NCBI RefSeq assembly: GCF_000800015.1
Contig: NZ_JUGR01000001.1
Coordinates: 2,542,001 to 2,606,000 of the forward strand
DNA length: 64,000 nt
Source: Terriglobus sp. TAA 43
GTDB taxonomy: Bacteria; Acidobacteriota; Terriglobia; Terriglobales; Acidobacteriaceae
Reading direction: 5' to 3'
Part shown: positions 1 to 9,533 of the stretch, piece after piece
Layout: each line of letters opens with the position of its first letter
Position numbering within the stretch: the first letter of the stretch is position 1
Translations under genes and position numbers: made by a program
The notes under the pieces: generated by a model
Told to the model about the DNA's origin: nothing
Seen by the model: only the letters and a program-made list of their open reading frames with translations
Database searches by the model: none

Positions 1-807
1 TATGAAGCGATTCTCTATCCACCGGCGCAGCGCAACCGCAATTGGAGCGCAACCGCCAGCGTGCCAGATGTGAGCCAGGCGGAAACGCAGCTGTGGTTCT
101 ACTTCCTTGCGAAGTCATACATCGACCTGGGATTTGAGGGGATTCACTGGGGGCAGATGGAGATCATGAACTATAACGATCCTCATCTGGATCACTATGC
201 TCGCGTCTTCGCATTGGTGCGCGCTTACGCCGCAAAGCATGCTCGCCGGGGCATGGTGCTGTGCAATGCGCATACACCGGGTGGCGGCCTGGTGCGGAAC
301 GGCGAACTTCTGCTGGACTTCCACGCGATGCCTCTGCGTCTCAAGGAGAATCCTGACAAAGCTCAGGATGCGACCCTGGAGGTGGGCTTCGCCGAGAGCA
401 TTTATCTGCATAGCAAAGGAGGACGCACGTACAGCGGCTGGACGTGCGAGCACCTGCCTTACCTGGTTGAGCTCGACAATTGGGGCGTTTCTAAGTATCC
501 GGGACAGCCTCGACAGACGGCTGGCAGGGCGGTCAAGGGAGCCTCGTGGCTTTGGGGATACGACGAGATCTCGTGGTTTGCGAACCAGAGCGATGCTTAC
601 CGCGCACAGTGGCTGCGTTATGCCTACAACTGGGTGAGGAAAACAGATCCCAGTGGTTTCGTGGAGATGCCAGGATCACGAGGGGTGGTGCTGCCGCTCG
701 GCCATCGGACATGGTACTTCGCGAACAACCCCAGCCCGGCTGTCCCTGAGGGATCGGGGGACGAAAACGTCATCTACTCCATCTGGCAAGCAGATAAAGG
801 TGCTTAG
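1..807 (+). CDS. Unrecognised protein, C-terminal part (cut by window start)
   Basis: The reading frame is open from base 1, so the true start lies upstream and only about 268 residues are visible. I do not recognise a family with certainty. The visible part has aromatic-rich stretches such as DLGFEGIHWGQME and YDEISWFANQ, and ends in a short beta-rich region. The pattern of acidic residues after strand-like segments resembles a TIM-barrel glycoside hydrolase-like protein, and many neighbours act on carbohydrates, but this is inference. A hairpin terminator follows 43 bases after the stop. Alternative: a conserved hypothetical protein with no enzymatic role. Confidence 0.6.
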   Translation, partial: YEAILYPPAQRNRNWSATASVPDVSQAETQLWFYFLAKSYIDLGFEGIHWGQMEIMNYNDPHLDHYARVFALVRAYAAKHARRGMVLCNAHTPGGGLVRNGELLLDFHAMPLRLKENPDKAQDATLEVGFAESIYLHSKGGRTYSGWTCEHLPYLVELDNWGVSKYPGQPRQTAGRAVKGASWLWGYDEISWFANQSDAYRAQWLRYAYNWVRKTDPSGFVEMPGSRGVVLPLGHRTWYFANNPSPAVPEGSGDENVIYSIWQADKGA

Positions 808-850
808 CCTGAAGGTCTAAATTTCCCGAGCGACAAGGAAATAAACAAAA

Positions 851-880
851 AAGCCCTTCCACGGCTGGTGGGAGGGCTTT
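851..880. terminator. Bidirectional hairpin terminator
   Basis: AAGCCCTTCCAC and GTGGGAGGGCTT pair over 12 positions with one G-T wobble. The stem is flanked by an A-run on the left and TTT on the right, so it can serve both the plus-strand gene ending at 807 and the minus-strand gene ending at 911. Confidence 0.75.
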
Positions 881-910
881 GTCGTATTGGCGGTTGAGAC
901 GGGCAGGCGA

Positions 911-1099
911 TTAGCCTTCCTTCTGCTCGCCTTCGCCTTCGTCCTTATGGATGAAATCCTTGAGCGCGCCAGTGCCTTCATAGCCGGCAACTGCAGCCGC
1001 AGCTTCGGTGAGGAAGGATGGGTCAGAGTCCACTTTTTTCAGTCCTTCGACAGCGACCACTGCGCCTGCGATCTTTTCCACTTCGTCCAACAGTCCCAT
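911..1099 (-). CDS. Small acidic hypothetical protein, 62 aa
   Basis: A 62-residue protein beginning MGLLDEVEKIAG, with a good ribosome binding site (AAGGAG, 7 bases before the ATG). It is rich in Ala, Gly, Glu and Lys, with a helical N-terminal half and a charged, repetitive tail (KDEGEGEQKEG). There is no signal peptide or membrane segment, so it is probably cytoplasmic. I do not recognise a named family. It stands alone, convergent with the gene ending at 807 and divergent from the giant NHL/Ig protein. The strong start signal and clean terminator make it a real gene rather than a chance frame. Confidence 0.65.
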   Translation of the reverse strand: MGLLDEVEKIAGAVVAVEGLKKVDSDPSFLTEAAAAVAGYEGTGALKDFIHKDEGEGEQKEG

Positions 1100-1495
1100 G
1101 GGGTTTCTCCTTTTGATTCCTGTGCGTGGTGGGCTCTATCGGGTACCCGCAACAGAGCAACTCAGCATACACCCGCCCCGGTTGGACACGTCTTTTTAAC
1201 TCTGTTAAAAATCTGCGGCTGGGTGTTCACACCCTCCAGTTGCAGCAGTGTCGCCTCTACGAGAGATAACGCTAAGAGGGCTTGATACCCCTGACAGGGT
1301 GAATGAGTCCTTCCACGTGTGGGTGATTTTCATATCTAGATACCGATGGAAGAATTATTCATAGAAATAACAGCAGACGTTGCTAGGCTAACGGCGTAGT
1401 CGATCTGGAATCTGTATCACTCCCGTCCTCTATCGGACGACTTTTGGTTCTCTCTCTCACTTCTCCAGGAACCCTTGTAAGGAAGTTACAAACCC
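1100..1495. other. Intergenic region with AT-rich inverted repeat
   Basis: This 396-base divergent gap must hold promoters for the 62-residue protein and for the giant NHL/Ig protein. The only clear structure is an exact inverted repeat, TTTTTAAC-TCT-GTTAAAAA at 1193-1211, a possible operator. AAGGAAG at 1479-1485 is the ribosome binding site of the gene at 1496. I see no credible -35/-10 pair and no RNA gene. Confidence 0.4.
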
Positions 1496-4400
1496 ATGTT
1501 TTCAGGTTCGTCGAAGACTTCGCGGCCTCGCGTGGCCACGCGTCTGCGCTCCGTTCTGCTGCCCGTTATGGGAGCCTTGTTTTCCTGCTTAAGCATCGCA
1601 GGAATTTCTGCCGCTCAAACTGTTCAACACATTCCCGGTACCACGCCGTTGACTGGAAGCGCGAACCTTGCGGTGACGCTGCATCCTGCAGCGGGTACTG
1701 TCACAGGTGTTCTTGTCCTGACGCAGGGCATTCCCAGTAAAGACTTCACCGATGGGGGCGGCAGCACCTGCGTTGCAGGACCAGCCGCGGCTTGTACGGT
1801 GAATGTTCTCTTCAAGCCAACGGCACCGGGACGTCGTCCGGGCGCTGTGGTGCTGGTGGGCAGCGGCAACCAGGTACTGGCGGAGCAGTTGATCGACGGC
1901 GTGGGCACGGGCTCACTTGCTGTCATCCAACCGGGGCAGGCGCAATTGATCGCTGGTAATAGCCTGCAGCCGGAATACACGAGCGGCGAAGAAGGCGGTC
2001 CTGCGACGGCTGGCCATGTCAATTTGCCACGCGGCGTTCTTGGTACGCCCGCGGGCGATTCCTACATTGCCGATACTTTGAACAACCGCATTCGGTATGT
2101 GGATACCATTGGCAGGATCCACACCTATGCCGGCATTGGTTACGCGTCGAGCGAACACGATGGTGCTTTGGCCACGACGGCTGGCATCAGTTCGCCTGCA
2201 CAGCTCGCGATGGATGGCGCGGGCAATCTGTATTTTGCAGACACGGGCAACCAGGCGATTCGTCGCGTGGATGCGGTGACAAAGATCATCACAACTGTGG
2301 CAGGCACGCTGGCTACATCGGGATCGTCGCCAGACAACGTCCTGGCTACGACCGGACTCCTGACGGCTCCGTACGGCGTGGCACTCGATGCTGACGGCAA
2401 CATCTACATTGCAGACACGGGTAACAACCTGGTGCGCCGCGTGGACGCGTCCACGGGCATGATGACGATTGTCGCGGGCACCGGTGTTGCCGGATATGCC
2501 AACGACGGCCAGCCCGCCACCACCGCGCAGTTGAATCAACCCTTCGGGCTGGCATTTGATCGCGATGGCGCTCTTTACATTGCTGACAAGTTCAACCAGG
2601 CCATTCGTAAGCTGGGATCCAACGGCAATCTGACCACCGTGGCGGGCGTCCTGAATGGAGCGCCCGGTTACACCGGCGATGGCGGTTCGGCGCTGACAGC
2701 TACGCTGAATTCTCCCACCGCAGTGGCCGTGGATGCCGTTGGCAATATCTATATTGCCGACTCGCAGAACAACCGCATCCGCCGTGCCAATGTGACGACG
2801 GGCAAGATGGAAACCGTCGTCGCCTACAACGCGCCTATTGCCAACAATGCCCTGCAGAACGCTGATACGGTTAATCTCTCCACGCCCTATGCGATTGCAC
2901 TGGATGAACAGAACAATCTCTACGTTACCGACGACTTCAACAAGCGCGTATTCCTGATTCACAGCAACAAAGCGCAGCTGAAGTTCCCGGACATGAAGGT
3001 GGGCAAAAAGTCAGCCACGCCACAGATACTGCAAATGGAGAATGACGGCACCGATACGCTGACTCCGTCGCAGATTGTGCTCGATCAGAGTGCTCTGGAT
3101 GTTGCCACGACCACTTGCAGCACCACCACGACAGTGGCTGCGGGTACGAATTGCGCGCTGGGAGTGCTCTTTGCGCCGACAACCATCACGGATGTGAACA
3201 ATGTGAATCCGGTGGGTACGCTCACGGTGAAGTCGGACGCTTCCAACTCTCCCGATGTCATCTCGCTCACCGGCAGGGTGCTCTCAGTGGAACCCACGAA
3301 GGTGGTTCTGTCCTCGAGCAAGAACCCGTCCGGTCTGGGCGAATCGGTGACCTTCACTGCAATCGTCAGCGAGACGCAGGCATCCGGTTTGCCCACTGGA
3401 ACGGTGACCTTCTATGACGGCACAACCGCTCTCGGCGGCGATGTCACGCTGGATAGCAACGGCATTGCCACCTTCACCACGACATCGTTGACGCTGGGAT
3501 CGCACACGATCAACGCAACCTATAACGGTGATAACAACAACGCGTCGAGCACGGATTCTGTAACGCAGAGTGTTCTGCAAAACACGTCGACCGTTGTGGT
3601 GTCCTCATCGATTACCGCGGCTGTAAATCAGCCAGTGACGTTTACGGCGACCGTCAGTGCTACTACGGCGGTTACCAGCGGCACCGTGACCTTCTACGAT
3701 GGCGCGACTGCCATCGGCGCAGGCACTGTGGGATCGAACAGCAAGGCCAGTTACACCATCTCCACGCTTACCGGCGGAACGCACAGCATTACGGCGAAGT
3801 TCGTGGGGGATGCCAACAATAGCGCCAGCACGTCTCCGGCGATACAGCAGATCACTACCAAGGCCGATGCCACGATTTCAGCGGGAGCAAATCCCACGAC
3901 GATCACCGTGGGCCAGAGCACAACGCTGACGGCGACAGTCGCCAGTCCCAATGGCCCCGCGCCAACCGGCACCATCACGTTTGGGAATGGCGTCACGATT
4001 CTTGGCAGTGGTTCGATCGACGGCAGCGGTACGTTCTCGCTGCCAGTGGCCACTCTGCCCCCGGGAACCGATACCATCACGGCGACATACAGCGGCGACG
4101 ATTACACCGCCGGCGGCAGGACTACCACCGTGGTTACAGTCAATCAGTTGACCACCGTCACGACACTGGGCAGCGATGGCAGCCCGTCTAACGGTGGTTC
4201 TGCCGTGACGCTGACGGCAAACGTATCGATGACGCCCGGCCAGACAGCAGTGGGCGCGATCACTGGCACCGTGACCTTCTATGACGGCGGAAGCCCGTTG
4301 CAGACAGTGCCACTGACAAACGGTGTTGCAACGCTTTCCACCACAGCACTCACCGTGGCTACACATTCGCTGACCGCGAAATACAACGGCAACACGAACT

Positions 4401-6967
4401 ATGACGTGAGCACATCGTCTGTCTTCACGCAGGTGGTGCAGGCTACCAGTTCCAGTGTGGCTTTGCAGGTCAGTGCGAACAATATCCTCGCCGGCAAGTC
4501 TGTGACATTGACGGGAACAGTCACTGCCACCGGTGTGGTCAAGCCAACCGGTCAGATCACTTTCCTGGACGGTGCGACGACTCTGAACGTCGTCTCGATT
4601 GATGGGCAGGGTGTAGCGGCTATTTCGCTGAGCACCCTGGCAGTGGGCATCCACAGCATTACTGCAACCTACAGTGGTGACGGAAACTACGCCGGCTTCA
4701 CTTCTGCGCCTGCTTCTGTCACGGTGACACTGGGTACGCCCACGCTGACACTGAACAGCTCCACTCTGCACACCACTTACAGCACGCCGATCACGTTGAG
4801 TATGAATCTGACCAGCAACGGCGTTCTTCAATCGAACCCGCAAGTGAAGTTGCTCGACAATGGTGGGCTTCTGAATACCACGACGGTGAACGGAGCTGGC
4901 AATGCGAGCTTCACAACGTCAGCACTTGTGGTGGGAACGCACACCATCACGGCGGAGTTCGCGGGTGACCAGAACAATTCTGCCGCGCAACAGAGCGTGA
5001 CCATCGTCATTGATGGCGCGACAACCAACACCGTTCTGACCACGACCAATGCGTCTGCCGGTTATGGCGATACGGTGACGCTGCGTGCAGCTGTGAATAG
5101 CGGTGTGGCCAACCCGACTGGTAATGTCACCTTCCAGGAAGGCGCAAACGTTCTTGGCGTCGCTTCTGTGAGTTCCGGTGTGGCCTCGTTCAACACCAAT
5201 ACGCTGTCCGTAGGCCAGCACAACATTGTGGCGGTTTACTCAGGCGATGCAACGCATGCGGGTAGCACATCTGCTGTGCTGACGGAGTCGGTATTCGTGC
5301 AGACGCGCGTTTCCATCGCGTCCAGCGCGAACCCGGGCATTGGAGGAGCCTCACTGACGCTGACGGCCGGAGTTTCTGCTGCGGTATCAGTCAATGGTCT
5401 TGCAGCGCGACCTTCCGGCATCGTTACGTTCCTGGACGGTGCCACCAATATCGGAACAGGCACGCTGAACGCGGATGGCACAGCTACGCTGACGTTCTCA
5501 ACGCTTGCCGTGGGAACGCATAGCCTGACTGCGGTGTATCGCGGCGACAGCACGTTCCAGGGCAGCACATCTAGTGCGCTGTCGCAGGTGATTCGCAATG
5601 CGGCGACGCAGACCGTGTTGTCCACCAGCGGTTCGCCCAGCCACTATGGCAACCCGGTCACCTTCACCGCCAACGTGACGGGTGAAAGCGTAATTCCCAC
5701 TGGCAATGTGAAGTTCATGGACGGAACGGCTGCGCTGGGACAGGTTGCTCTGAACCATGGCACGGCGACGCTCACACTGACCACGTTGACGCCGGGCATG
5801 CATACCATCACCGCGTCGTACGCAGGGGATAGCAACAACTCTCCCTCTGTCTCAAGCGCTGTGACACAGCAGGTAACGCAGATACCGCAGTTCACGCTGG
5901 TGAGCAGCATTAACCCGGCTCTCACGCTGGATACACCTGTGCTGACCGCGACCATCAAGACGGGCGTCGCGCCAGTGCCCACCGGTAGCATCCGCTTCCT
6001 GGAAGGGACAACACTGCTCGGCACTGGCGTTCTGGATGCGAACGGCAATGCGTCCATCACGGCAGCCGCGTTTGCAGCAGGAACCCACGTGATCACCGCG
6101 CAATATGCAGGTGATGTGGCCACGGATGCCTCTACTTCAGCGGCACTGACGGAGGTGGTGAACCTGCGGGCTACGCAGACCTTGCTCACTTCCACGGCTG
6201 CCTCTGTGGCCACGAACGGAGTTCAGTCGCTGGTTGCGGTGGTGAAGGGGACCGGTCCTGTCGCACCGACGGGCATCGTTACCTTCTACTCCGGTGGCAA
6301 GTCAATCGGCTCCGGTCGCCTGGACGCAACGGGTGTGGCAACACTGAACGTGCAGAACACGGTTGTGGATGGAGCTTCGCTGACGGCAGGCTACAGTGGT
6401 GATTCGAACTACGCCCCCTCCACTTCTGCGCAGGTTCAGCTTCCCCCAACCAACGCCACAAACTTCACGCTGAGCCTGACACCTTCCACGCTCAACGTGC
6501 AGTCGAAAAAGTATGCAGAGACGTACCTGGTGATCAAGTCGCTGGGCGGATTCAGCGACACGCTGTCGCTGGGCTGCCTTGGCCTGCCCTGGGCGGCGAC
6601 CTGCACCTTTGAGAAGCAAAGTGTGGGTCTACCCGCGGATGGTCAGGTAAAGATCAAGATCGTGGTGGACACCGGATCACCCCTGACTTCCGGCGGTGAA
6701 AGCGCAAGCAGCAGCATGCCCATGAGCAAAGGTCCGCTACTGGCCCTGCTGCCCGCAGGCGCACTGTTTGTGTGGTTGCTGCGTGGCAAGCGCCGTGTGC
6801 CGGCTCTGCTGATGCTGGTTCTGCTGACCATGCTGATCCCGGTAACGGGCTGCGGAACGCTGAATCAGAGCAGCACGCCTGCGGGTTCGTACACCTTCAG
6901 TGTGAGCGCATCCAGCAAGTCGGGCGTAACCCTGTCGCTGCCTGTCAGCCTGACGGTCACTCAGTGA
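1496..6967 (+). CDS. Giant secreted NHL beta-propeller / Ig-repeat protein, 1823 aa
   Basis: Domains in order: an N-terminal signal peptide (about residues 1-40); six NHL repeats (about 178-490) with recurring 'YIADTGNN.IRRVD' patterns, forming a six-bladed propeller; a HYDIN/ASPM-like beta domain (about 491-597); eleven bacterial Ig-like (Big_3 type) repeats of roughly 90-100 residues (about 597-1651), each ending in a pattern like GTHTITA.Y.GD; and a last Ig-like domain (from about 1654) interrupted by two hydrophobic segments around the basic turn RGKRR (about 1746-1785). The second segment ends PVTGCG, a lipobox-like motif with Cys1786, and the tail supplies the remaining beta strands. 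Propellers and Ig arrays of this kind usually bind other molecules, so a surface adhesin or matrix role is likely. The beta-barrel gene starts 8 bases later and is probably co-transcribed. The ATG has AAGGAAG upstream. Confidence 0.85.
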   Translation: MFSGSSKTSRPRVATRLRSVLLPVMGALFSCLSIAGISAAQTVQHIPGTTPLTGSANLAVTLHPAAGTVTGVLVLTQGIPSKDFTDGGGSTCVAGPAAACTVNVLFKPTAPGRRPGAVVLVGSGNQVLAEQLIDGVGTGSLAVIQPGQAQLIAGNSLQPEYTSGEEGGPATAGHVNLPRGVLGTPAGDSYIADTLNNRIRYVDTIGRIHTYAGIGYASSEHDGALATTAGISSPAQLAMDGAGNLYFADTGNQAIRRVDAVTKIITTVAGTLATSGSSPDNVLATTGLLTAPYGVALDADGNIYIADTGNNLVRRVDASTGMMTIVAGTGVAGYANDGQPATTAQLNQPFGLAFDRDGALYIADKFNQAIRKLGSNGNLTTVAGVLNGAPGYTGDGGSALTATLNSPTAVAVDAVGNIYIADSQNNRIRRANVTTGKMETVVAYNAPIANNALQNADTVNLSTPYAIALDEQNNLYVTDDFNKRVFLIHSNKAQLKFPDMKVGKKSATPQILQMENDGTDTLTPSQIVLDQSALDVATTTCSTTTTVAAGTNCALGVLFAPTTITDVNNVNPVGTLTVKSDASNSPDVISLTGRVLSVEPTKVVLSSSKNPSGLGESVTFTAIVSETQASGLPTGTVTFYDGTTALGGDVTLDSNGIATFTTTSLTLGSHTINATYNGDNNNASSTDSVTQSVLQNTSTVVVSSSITAAVNQPVTFTATVSATTAVTSGTVTFYDGATAIGAGTVGSNSKASYTISTLTGGTHSITAKFVGDANNSASTSPAIQQITTKADATISAGANPTTITVGQSTTLTATVASPNGPAPTGTITFGNGVTILGSGSIDGSGTFSLPVATLPPGTDTITATYSGDDYTAGGRTTTVVTVNQLTTVTTLGSDGSPSNGGSAVTLTANVSMTPGQTAVGAITGTVTFYDGGSPLQTVPLTNGVATLSTTALTVATHSLTAKYNGNTNYDVSTSSVFTQVVQATSSSVALQVSANNILAGKSVTLTGTVTATGVVKPTGQITFLDGATTLNVVSIDGQGVAAISLSTLAVGIHSITATYSGDGNYAGFTSAPASVTVTLGTPTLTLNSSTLHTTYSTPITLSMNLTSNGVLQSNPQVKLLDNGGLLNTTTVNGAGNASFTTSALVVGTHTITAEFAGDQNNSAAQQSVTIVIDGATTNTVLTTTNASAGYGDTVTLRAAVNSGVANPTGNVTFQEGANVLGVASVSSGVASFNTNTLSVGQHNIVAVYSGDATHAGSTSAVLTESVFVQTRVSIASSANPGIGGASLTLTAGVSAAVSVNGLAARPSGIVTFLDGATNIGTGTLNADGTATLTFSTLAVGTHSLTAVYRGDSTFQGSTSSALSQVIRNAATQTVLSTSGSPSHYGNPVTFTANVTGESVIPTGNVKFMDGTAALGQVALNHGTATLTLTTLTPGMHTITASYAGDSNNSPSVSSAVTQQVTQIPQFTLVSSINPALTLDTPVLTATIKTGVAPVPTGSIRFLEGTTLLGTGVLDANGNASITAAAFAAGTHVITAQYAGDVATDASTSAALTEVVNLRATQTLLTSTAASVATNGVQSLVAVVKGTGPVAPTGIVTFYSGGKSIGSGRLDATGVATLNVQNTVVDGASLTAGYSGDSNYAPSTSAQVQLPPTNATNFTLSLTPSTLNVQSKKYAETYLVIKSLGGFSDTLSLGCLGLPWAATCTFEKQSVGLPADGQVKIKIVVDTGSPLTSGGESASSSMPMSKGPLLALLPAGALFVWLLRGKRRVPALLMLVLLTMLIPVTGCGTLNQSSTPAGSYTFSVSASSKSGVTLSLPVSLTVTQ
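3284..6450 (+). repeat. Eleven in-frame Ig-like domain repeats
   Basis: The giant protein carries eleven tandem Ig-like units, counted by the recurring motif (G/A)THxITAxYxGD. The protein motif is conserved while the DNA has diverged, so these are old domain duplications and not a recent DNA-level tandem repeat. Confidence 0.8.
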
Positions 6968-6975
6968 GGAGAACG

Positions 6976-7512
6976 ATGAAGAAAAGCATCCTCACTCTGC
7001 TGGGGCTGCTGCTGTACGCAGCAGCAGTTCCAGCTCAGGCGACCAAGGCCACTGCCTCTGGTCCGGGCATGTACACGACGGTGGGCGTTGCCGGCTCCTG
7101 GTACAGGAGCGACTACGGCAACTCGAATCTGTACGGTCCCACCGTCTACGTGGACGCTCACTTCCACCGTTATGTAGGCCTGGAAGCGGAAGCACGCTTT
7201 CTACGCTGGGGTGGCAAACAGGGCATACAACAAAACACCTATCTCGTTGGCCCGCGCGTCAGCTTCAGGCCGCAGGGATGGGTGCCTTATGTGAAGATGC
7301 CTGTCGGGCTGGGCACCATGCGTTTCCCCTACGGCTACGGCAACGGGCAATACTTTGCGATGGCACCGGGCGCGGGGTTGGAAAAGTGGATCTCCAATGA
7401 CAACATCCACATCCGCGTGGTGGACGTGGAATACCAGGTGTGGCCACAGTTCACCTTCGGCACCATGAAGCCTTACGGCATCAGCACCGGCATCAGCTTC
7501 CGCGTCTGGTAA
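6976..7512 (+). CDS. Outer-membrane beta-barrel protein, 178 aa
   Basis: Starts at the ATG at 6976, preceded by GAGGAGAAC and only 8 bases after the stop of the giant NHL/Ig gene, so the two are almost certainly one operon. Residues 1-23 (MKKSILTLLGLLLYAAAVPA) are a signal peptide. The rest alternates polar and hydrophobic residues in strands (VGVAGSWYR, TVYVDAHFHRYVGLEAEARF, GISTGISFRVW) and ends in a C-terminal Trp, as usual for 8-stranded OmpX/OmpA-type barrels. It may anchor or help export the large partner, but this is inferred only from position. It could equally be an independent porin-like protein. Confidence 0.8.
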   Translation: MKKSILTLLGLLLYAAAVPAQATKATASGPGMYTTVGVAGSWYRSDYGNSNLYGPTVYVDAHFHRYVGLEAEARFLRWGGKQGIQQNTYLVGPRVSFRPQGWVPYVKMPVGLGTMRFPYGYGNGQYFAMAPGAGLEKWISNDNIHIRVVDVEYQVWPQFTFGTMKPYGISTGISFRVW

Positions 7513-7678
7513 CGCGAAGCTGTTGCCGGGGTGGGTTCCCTTTCGCATCGCGTATGTGCCGCATGAAGCAACAGTGGACGAAAACAAATATGTTGCAAAA
7601 ATCGTGCAACGGAAGTAAAGAGTTCACACTCCCATCACACAGAGCGCGCAACACTGCTGTGCAGGGAGGGAACACTCA

Positions 7679-7879
7679 ATGGTTTCGATCCGGGCAATGC
7701 GCTATGACGAAGTAAGCCAGGTGCTGACGGTGGATTTCCGCAACTGGGGCGGCACCAAGCGGTATTTCGACGTGCCTCCCAAAGAATGGGCGCAACTGCA
7801 GGCGGTCTTTGCAAAGGCTGCATACCTGCAGAATGTGATTGCACATAAACATCGTTCCGAAGCTCTGCTGGCTGCCTGA
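7679..7879 (+). CDS. KTSC-domain protein, 66 aa
   Basis: A 66-residue cytoplasmic protein whose sequence (MVSIRAMRYDEVSQVLTVDF, then YFDVPPKEWAQL) fits the KTSC domain: two or three strands followed by a helix that begins after 'DVP'. The domain is named for a lysyl-tRNA-synthetase-associated context, and its biochemical role is not established. GGGAGGG lies about 8 bases before the ATG. The small secreted protein follows after 49 bases on the same strand and may be co-transcribed. Confidence 0.7.
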   Translation: MVSIRAMRYDEVSQVLTVDFRNWGGTKRYFDVPPKEWAQLQAVFAKAAYLQNVIAHKHRSEALLAA

Positions 7880-7928
7880 AAAACGCTCGGGCAGCGCACG
7901 GCACCTGCGCTTTGATAGGCTTGCGTGC

Positions 7929-8309
7929 GTGAAGCTGCGCTCTCTGTTCATCGTCGGGATTCTGCTGGCAGTCACGCTTGTCGCGAGTGCAGAGACGTTG
8001 CGTTATCGCGGCTCCATTGGACAGCGTACCGCTATGATCACGCTCAACGTGAGCGGCGATGATGTAACCGACGCCAGCTATCGCTACGACCGCGAGACGG
8101 CTACGACTACCTTCTCGCAGTCACATTTGATGGGTACAACTCTCGTGTTGGCTGATGAAGATGGCAACATCTTCCATCTGCATCTTCAGGATGCTGCGGG
8201 TGATGGAGTGAAAGACTTTCCTCACACTCAGCAGTTACAGGGCAACATGACGCGTGATGAGTTGGATCTGCCTGTGTTGCTGAAGCGCGTCGATACCACG
8301 GTTCCCTAA
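7929..8309 (+). CDS. Small secreted hypothetical protein, 126 aa
   Basis: The GTG at 7929 was chosen because it gives a compact signal peptide (VKLRSLFIVGILLAVTLVASA, cleavage about residue 22). The earlier in-frame ATG at 7839 would overlap the KTSC gene and add an unlikely leader. The mature part is a beta-rich domain (RYRGSIGQRTAMITLNVSG; DDVTDASYRYDRET) that resembles single-domain periplasmic proteins of unknown function. No catalytic motif is visible. It ends 5 bases before the convergent SGNH hydrolase. Confidence 0.6.
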   Translation: MKLRSLFIVGILLAVTLVASAETLRYRGSIGQRTAMITLNVSGDDVTDASYRYDRETATTTFSQSHLMGTTLVLADEDGNIFHLHLQDAAGDGVKDFPHTQQLQGNMTRDELDLPVLLKRVDTTVP

Positions 8310-8314
8310 CTAAC

Positions 8315-9532
8315 TCACTTCGCAAACAACGACAGCGGAATGCTTTCTGCGATGGCGTGGTACGCCGCTTGATTCGGATGGAGGTGATCGCCGGAATCGA
8401 ACTTGGGCAATAGACGCGCGGGGTTTGTAGGATCAGCGACGATTTTGTCGAAGTCGAGGACCGCATCGAAGTGTCCGGGTGTTCGTATCCATGCGTTGAT
8501 CTTCTGGCGATCCGCTTCATTCGTCGCGGTTGGGTGATAGAAGGTGAATCCTTGATAAGGCGTGATCGTAGCTCCGTAAATTTTTAAGCCTGCCGAATGT
8601 GCGCGGTCGATCATCTGTTGATATGCACCGATGATGTGTGTCACCAGCGCGGCGTGTTCTTCCGGAGAAATCTCCGAATCCTTTGTGGACATGCCGAGAT
8701 CGTTCACGCCTTCAAAGACGATGACGTACTTCACGCCGGGTTGTGCGAGAACATCGCGGCTGAAGCGTGCCAGCGCGTTTGGCCCTTGTCCGTCGAGCAG
8801 CACGCGATTGCCGCCGAGTCCATGATTCAACACACCGCGCGAACGCGTTTTGGCATCGGCCAGCAAACGTGCTGCGAGATCATCAGGCCAGCGATCGTTG
8901 CCGTTGTCTGTAGCTCCGTGACCGTCGGTAATGGAATCGCCCAGGGTGACGACCGTTGCGGTGTCTTTCGAAGCAGGAACATCCACGCCGTTGATCTGGA
9001 ACCAGTGTTCAAACTTCTTCGCATCCGGCATCGTTGCCGCGTCGACCGCTGCGGTGTGTGAAAGATACGACGTTGCGCGCGATCCGGGATGGCTGGTCTG
9101 AACATCCGGCGCATCGGTGTAGCGAATCGTGATGGCCAGATCGGACGATGTTGTTGCGTGAAATGCAATCGGATCAGATAGGTATTCCGCGCCTGCTGGA
9201 ATGACGACATCTGGCTTGCCGTCAAAACTCAAAGCGCGATCTGTTGCAGGATCAATCGCCGCATCAGCTGCAGATTTCGGCTTGGCGATGTGTACTGCGA
9301 CGAGATGCAGCGGTACGGTGCCAAACGTATTGGCGATGCGGATCCGAAGCTGCTCGCCGCCCAACGAAAGATGCACGATCTGCCGTAGCGTGGCGGCCTG
9401 TAACTCAGTCGCTGCCAATGCGTTGGCACCAGTGGGAATCTGTTGCGACGCGGCCCAACTGCCAACCCATGTCTGCGCGGGAAGAGACAGACAGACGCCG
9501 AGGAGAAGGGGCAGGAGACGGAGGCTTTTCAT
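8315..9532 (-). CDS. Secreted SGNH/GDSL hydrolase, 405 aa
   Basis: The ATG at 9532 gives a signal peptide (MKSLRLLPLLLGVCLSLPAQ). An upstream TTG reading is rejected because that TTGACA is the -35 box. An N-terminal beta domain (about 25-190) precedes the SGNH fold. Block I GDSITDG carries Ser200; GGNRVL and GVND supply the oxyanion Gly and Asn; Asp382 and His385 in GDHLHPNQ complete the triad. The arrangement matches esterases of the XynE-like GDSL group that deacetylate plant polysaccharides, but the substrate is not shown. No ribosome binding site is visible, and the predicted leader is only about 12 bases. Confidence 0.85.
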   Translation of the reverse strand: MKSLRLLPLLLGVCLSLPAQTWVGSWAASQQIPTGANALAATELQAATLRQIVHLSLGGEQLRIRIANTFGTVPLHLVAVHIAKPKSAADAAIDPATDRALSFDGKPDVVIPAGAEYLSDPIAFHATTSSDLAITIRYTDAPDVQTSHPGSRATSYLSHTAAVDAATMPDAKKFEHWFQINGVDVPASKDTATVVTLGDSITDGHGATDNGNDRWPDDLAARLLADAKTRSRGVLNHGLGGNRVLLDGQGPNALARFSRDVLAQPGVKYVIVFEGVNDLGMSTKDSEISPEEHAALVTHIIGAYQQMIDRAHSAGLKIYGATITPYQGFTFYHPTATNEADRQKINAWIRTPGHFDAVLDFDKIVADPTNPARLLPKFDSGDHLHPNQAAYHAIAESIPLSLFAK

Positions 9533-9533
9533 A

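Noticed and set aside
1913-2962. Open frame of 349 codons on the minus strand
   Set aside because: Antisense to the NHL repeats; the repeat structure of the real protein creates it.
3284-6450. DNA tandem repeat or recent amplification
   Set aside because: Only the protein motif repeats. The DNA units differ at many positions.
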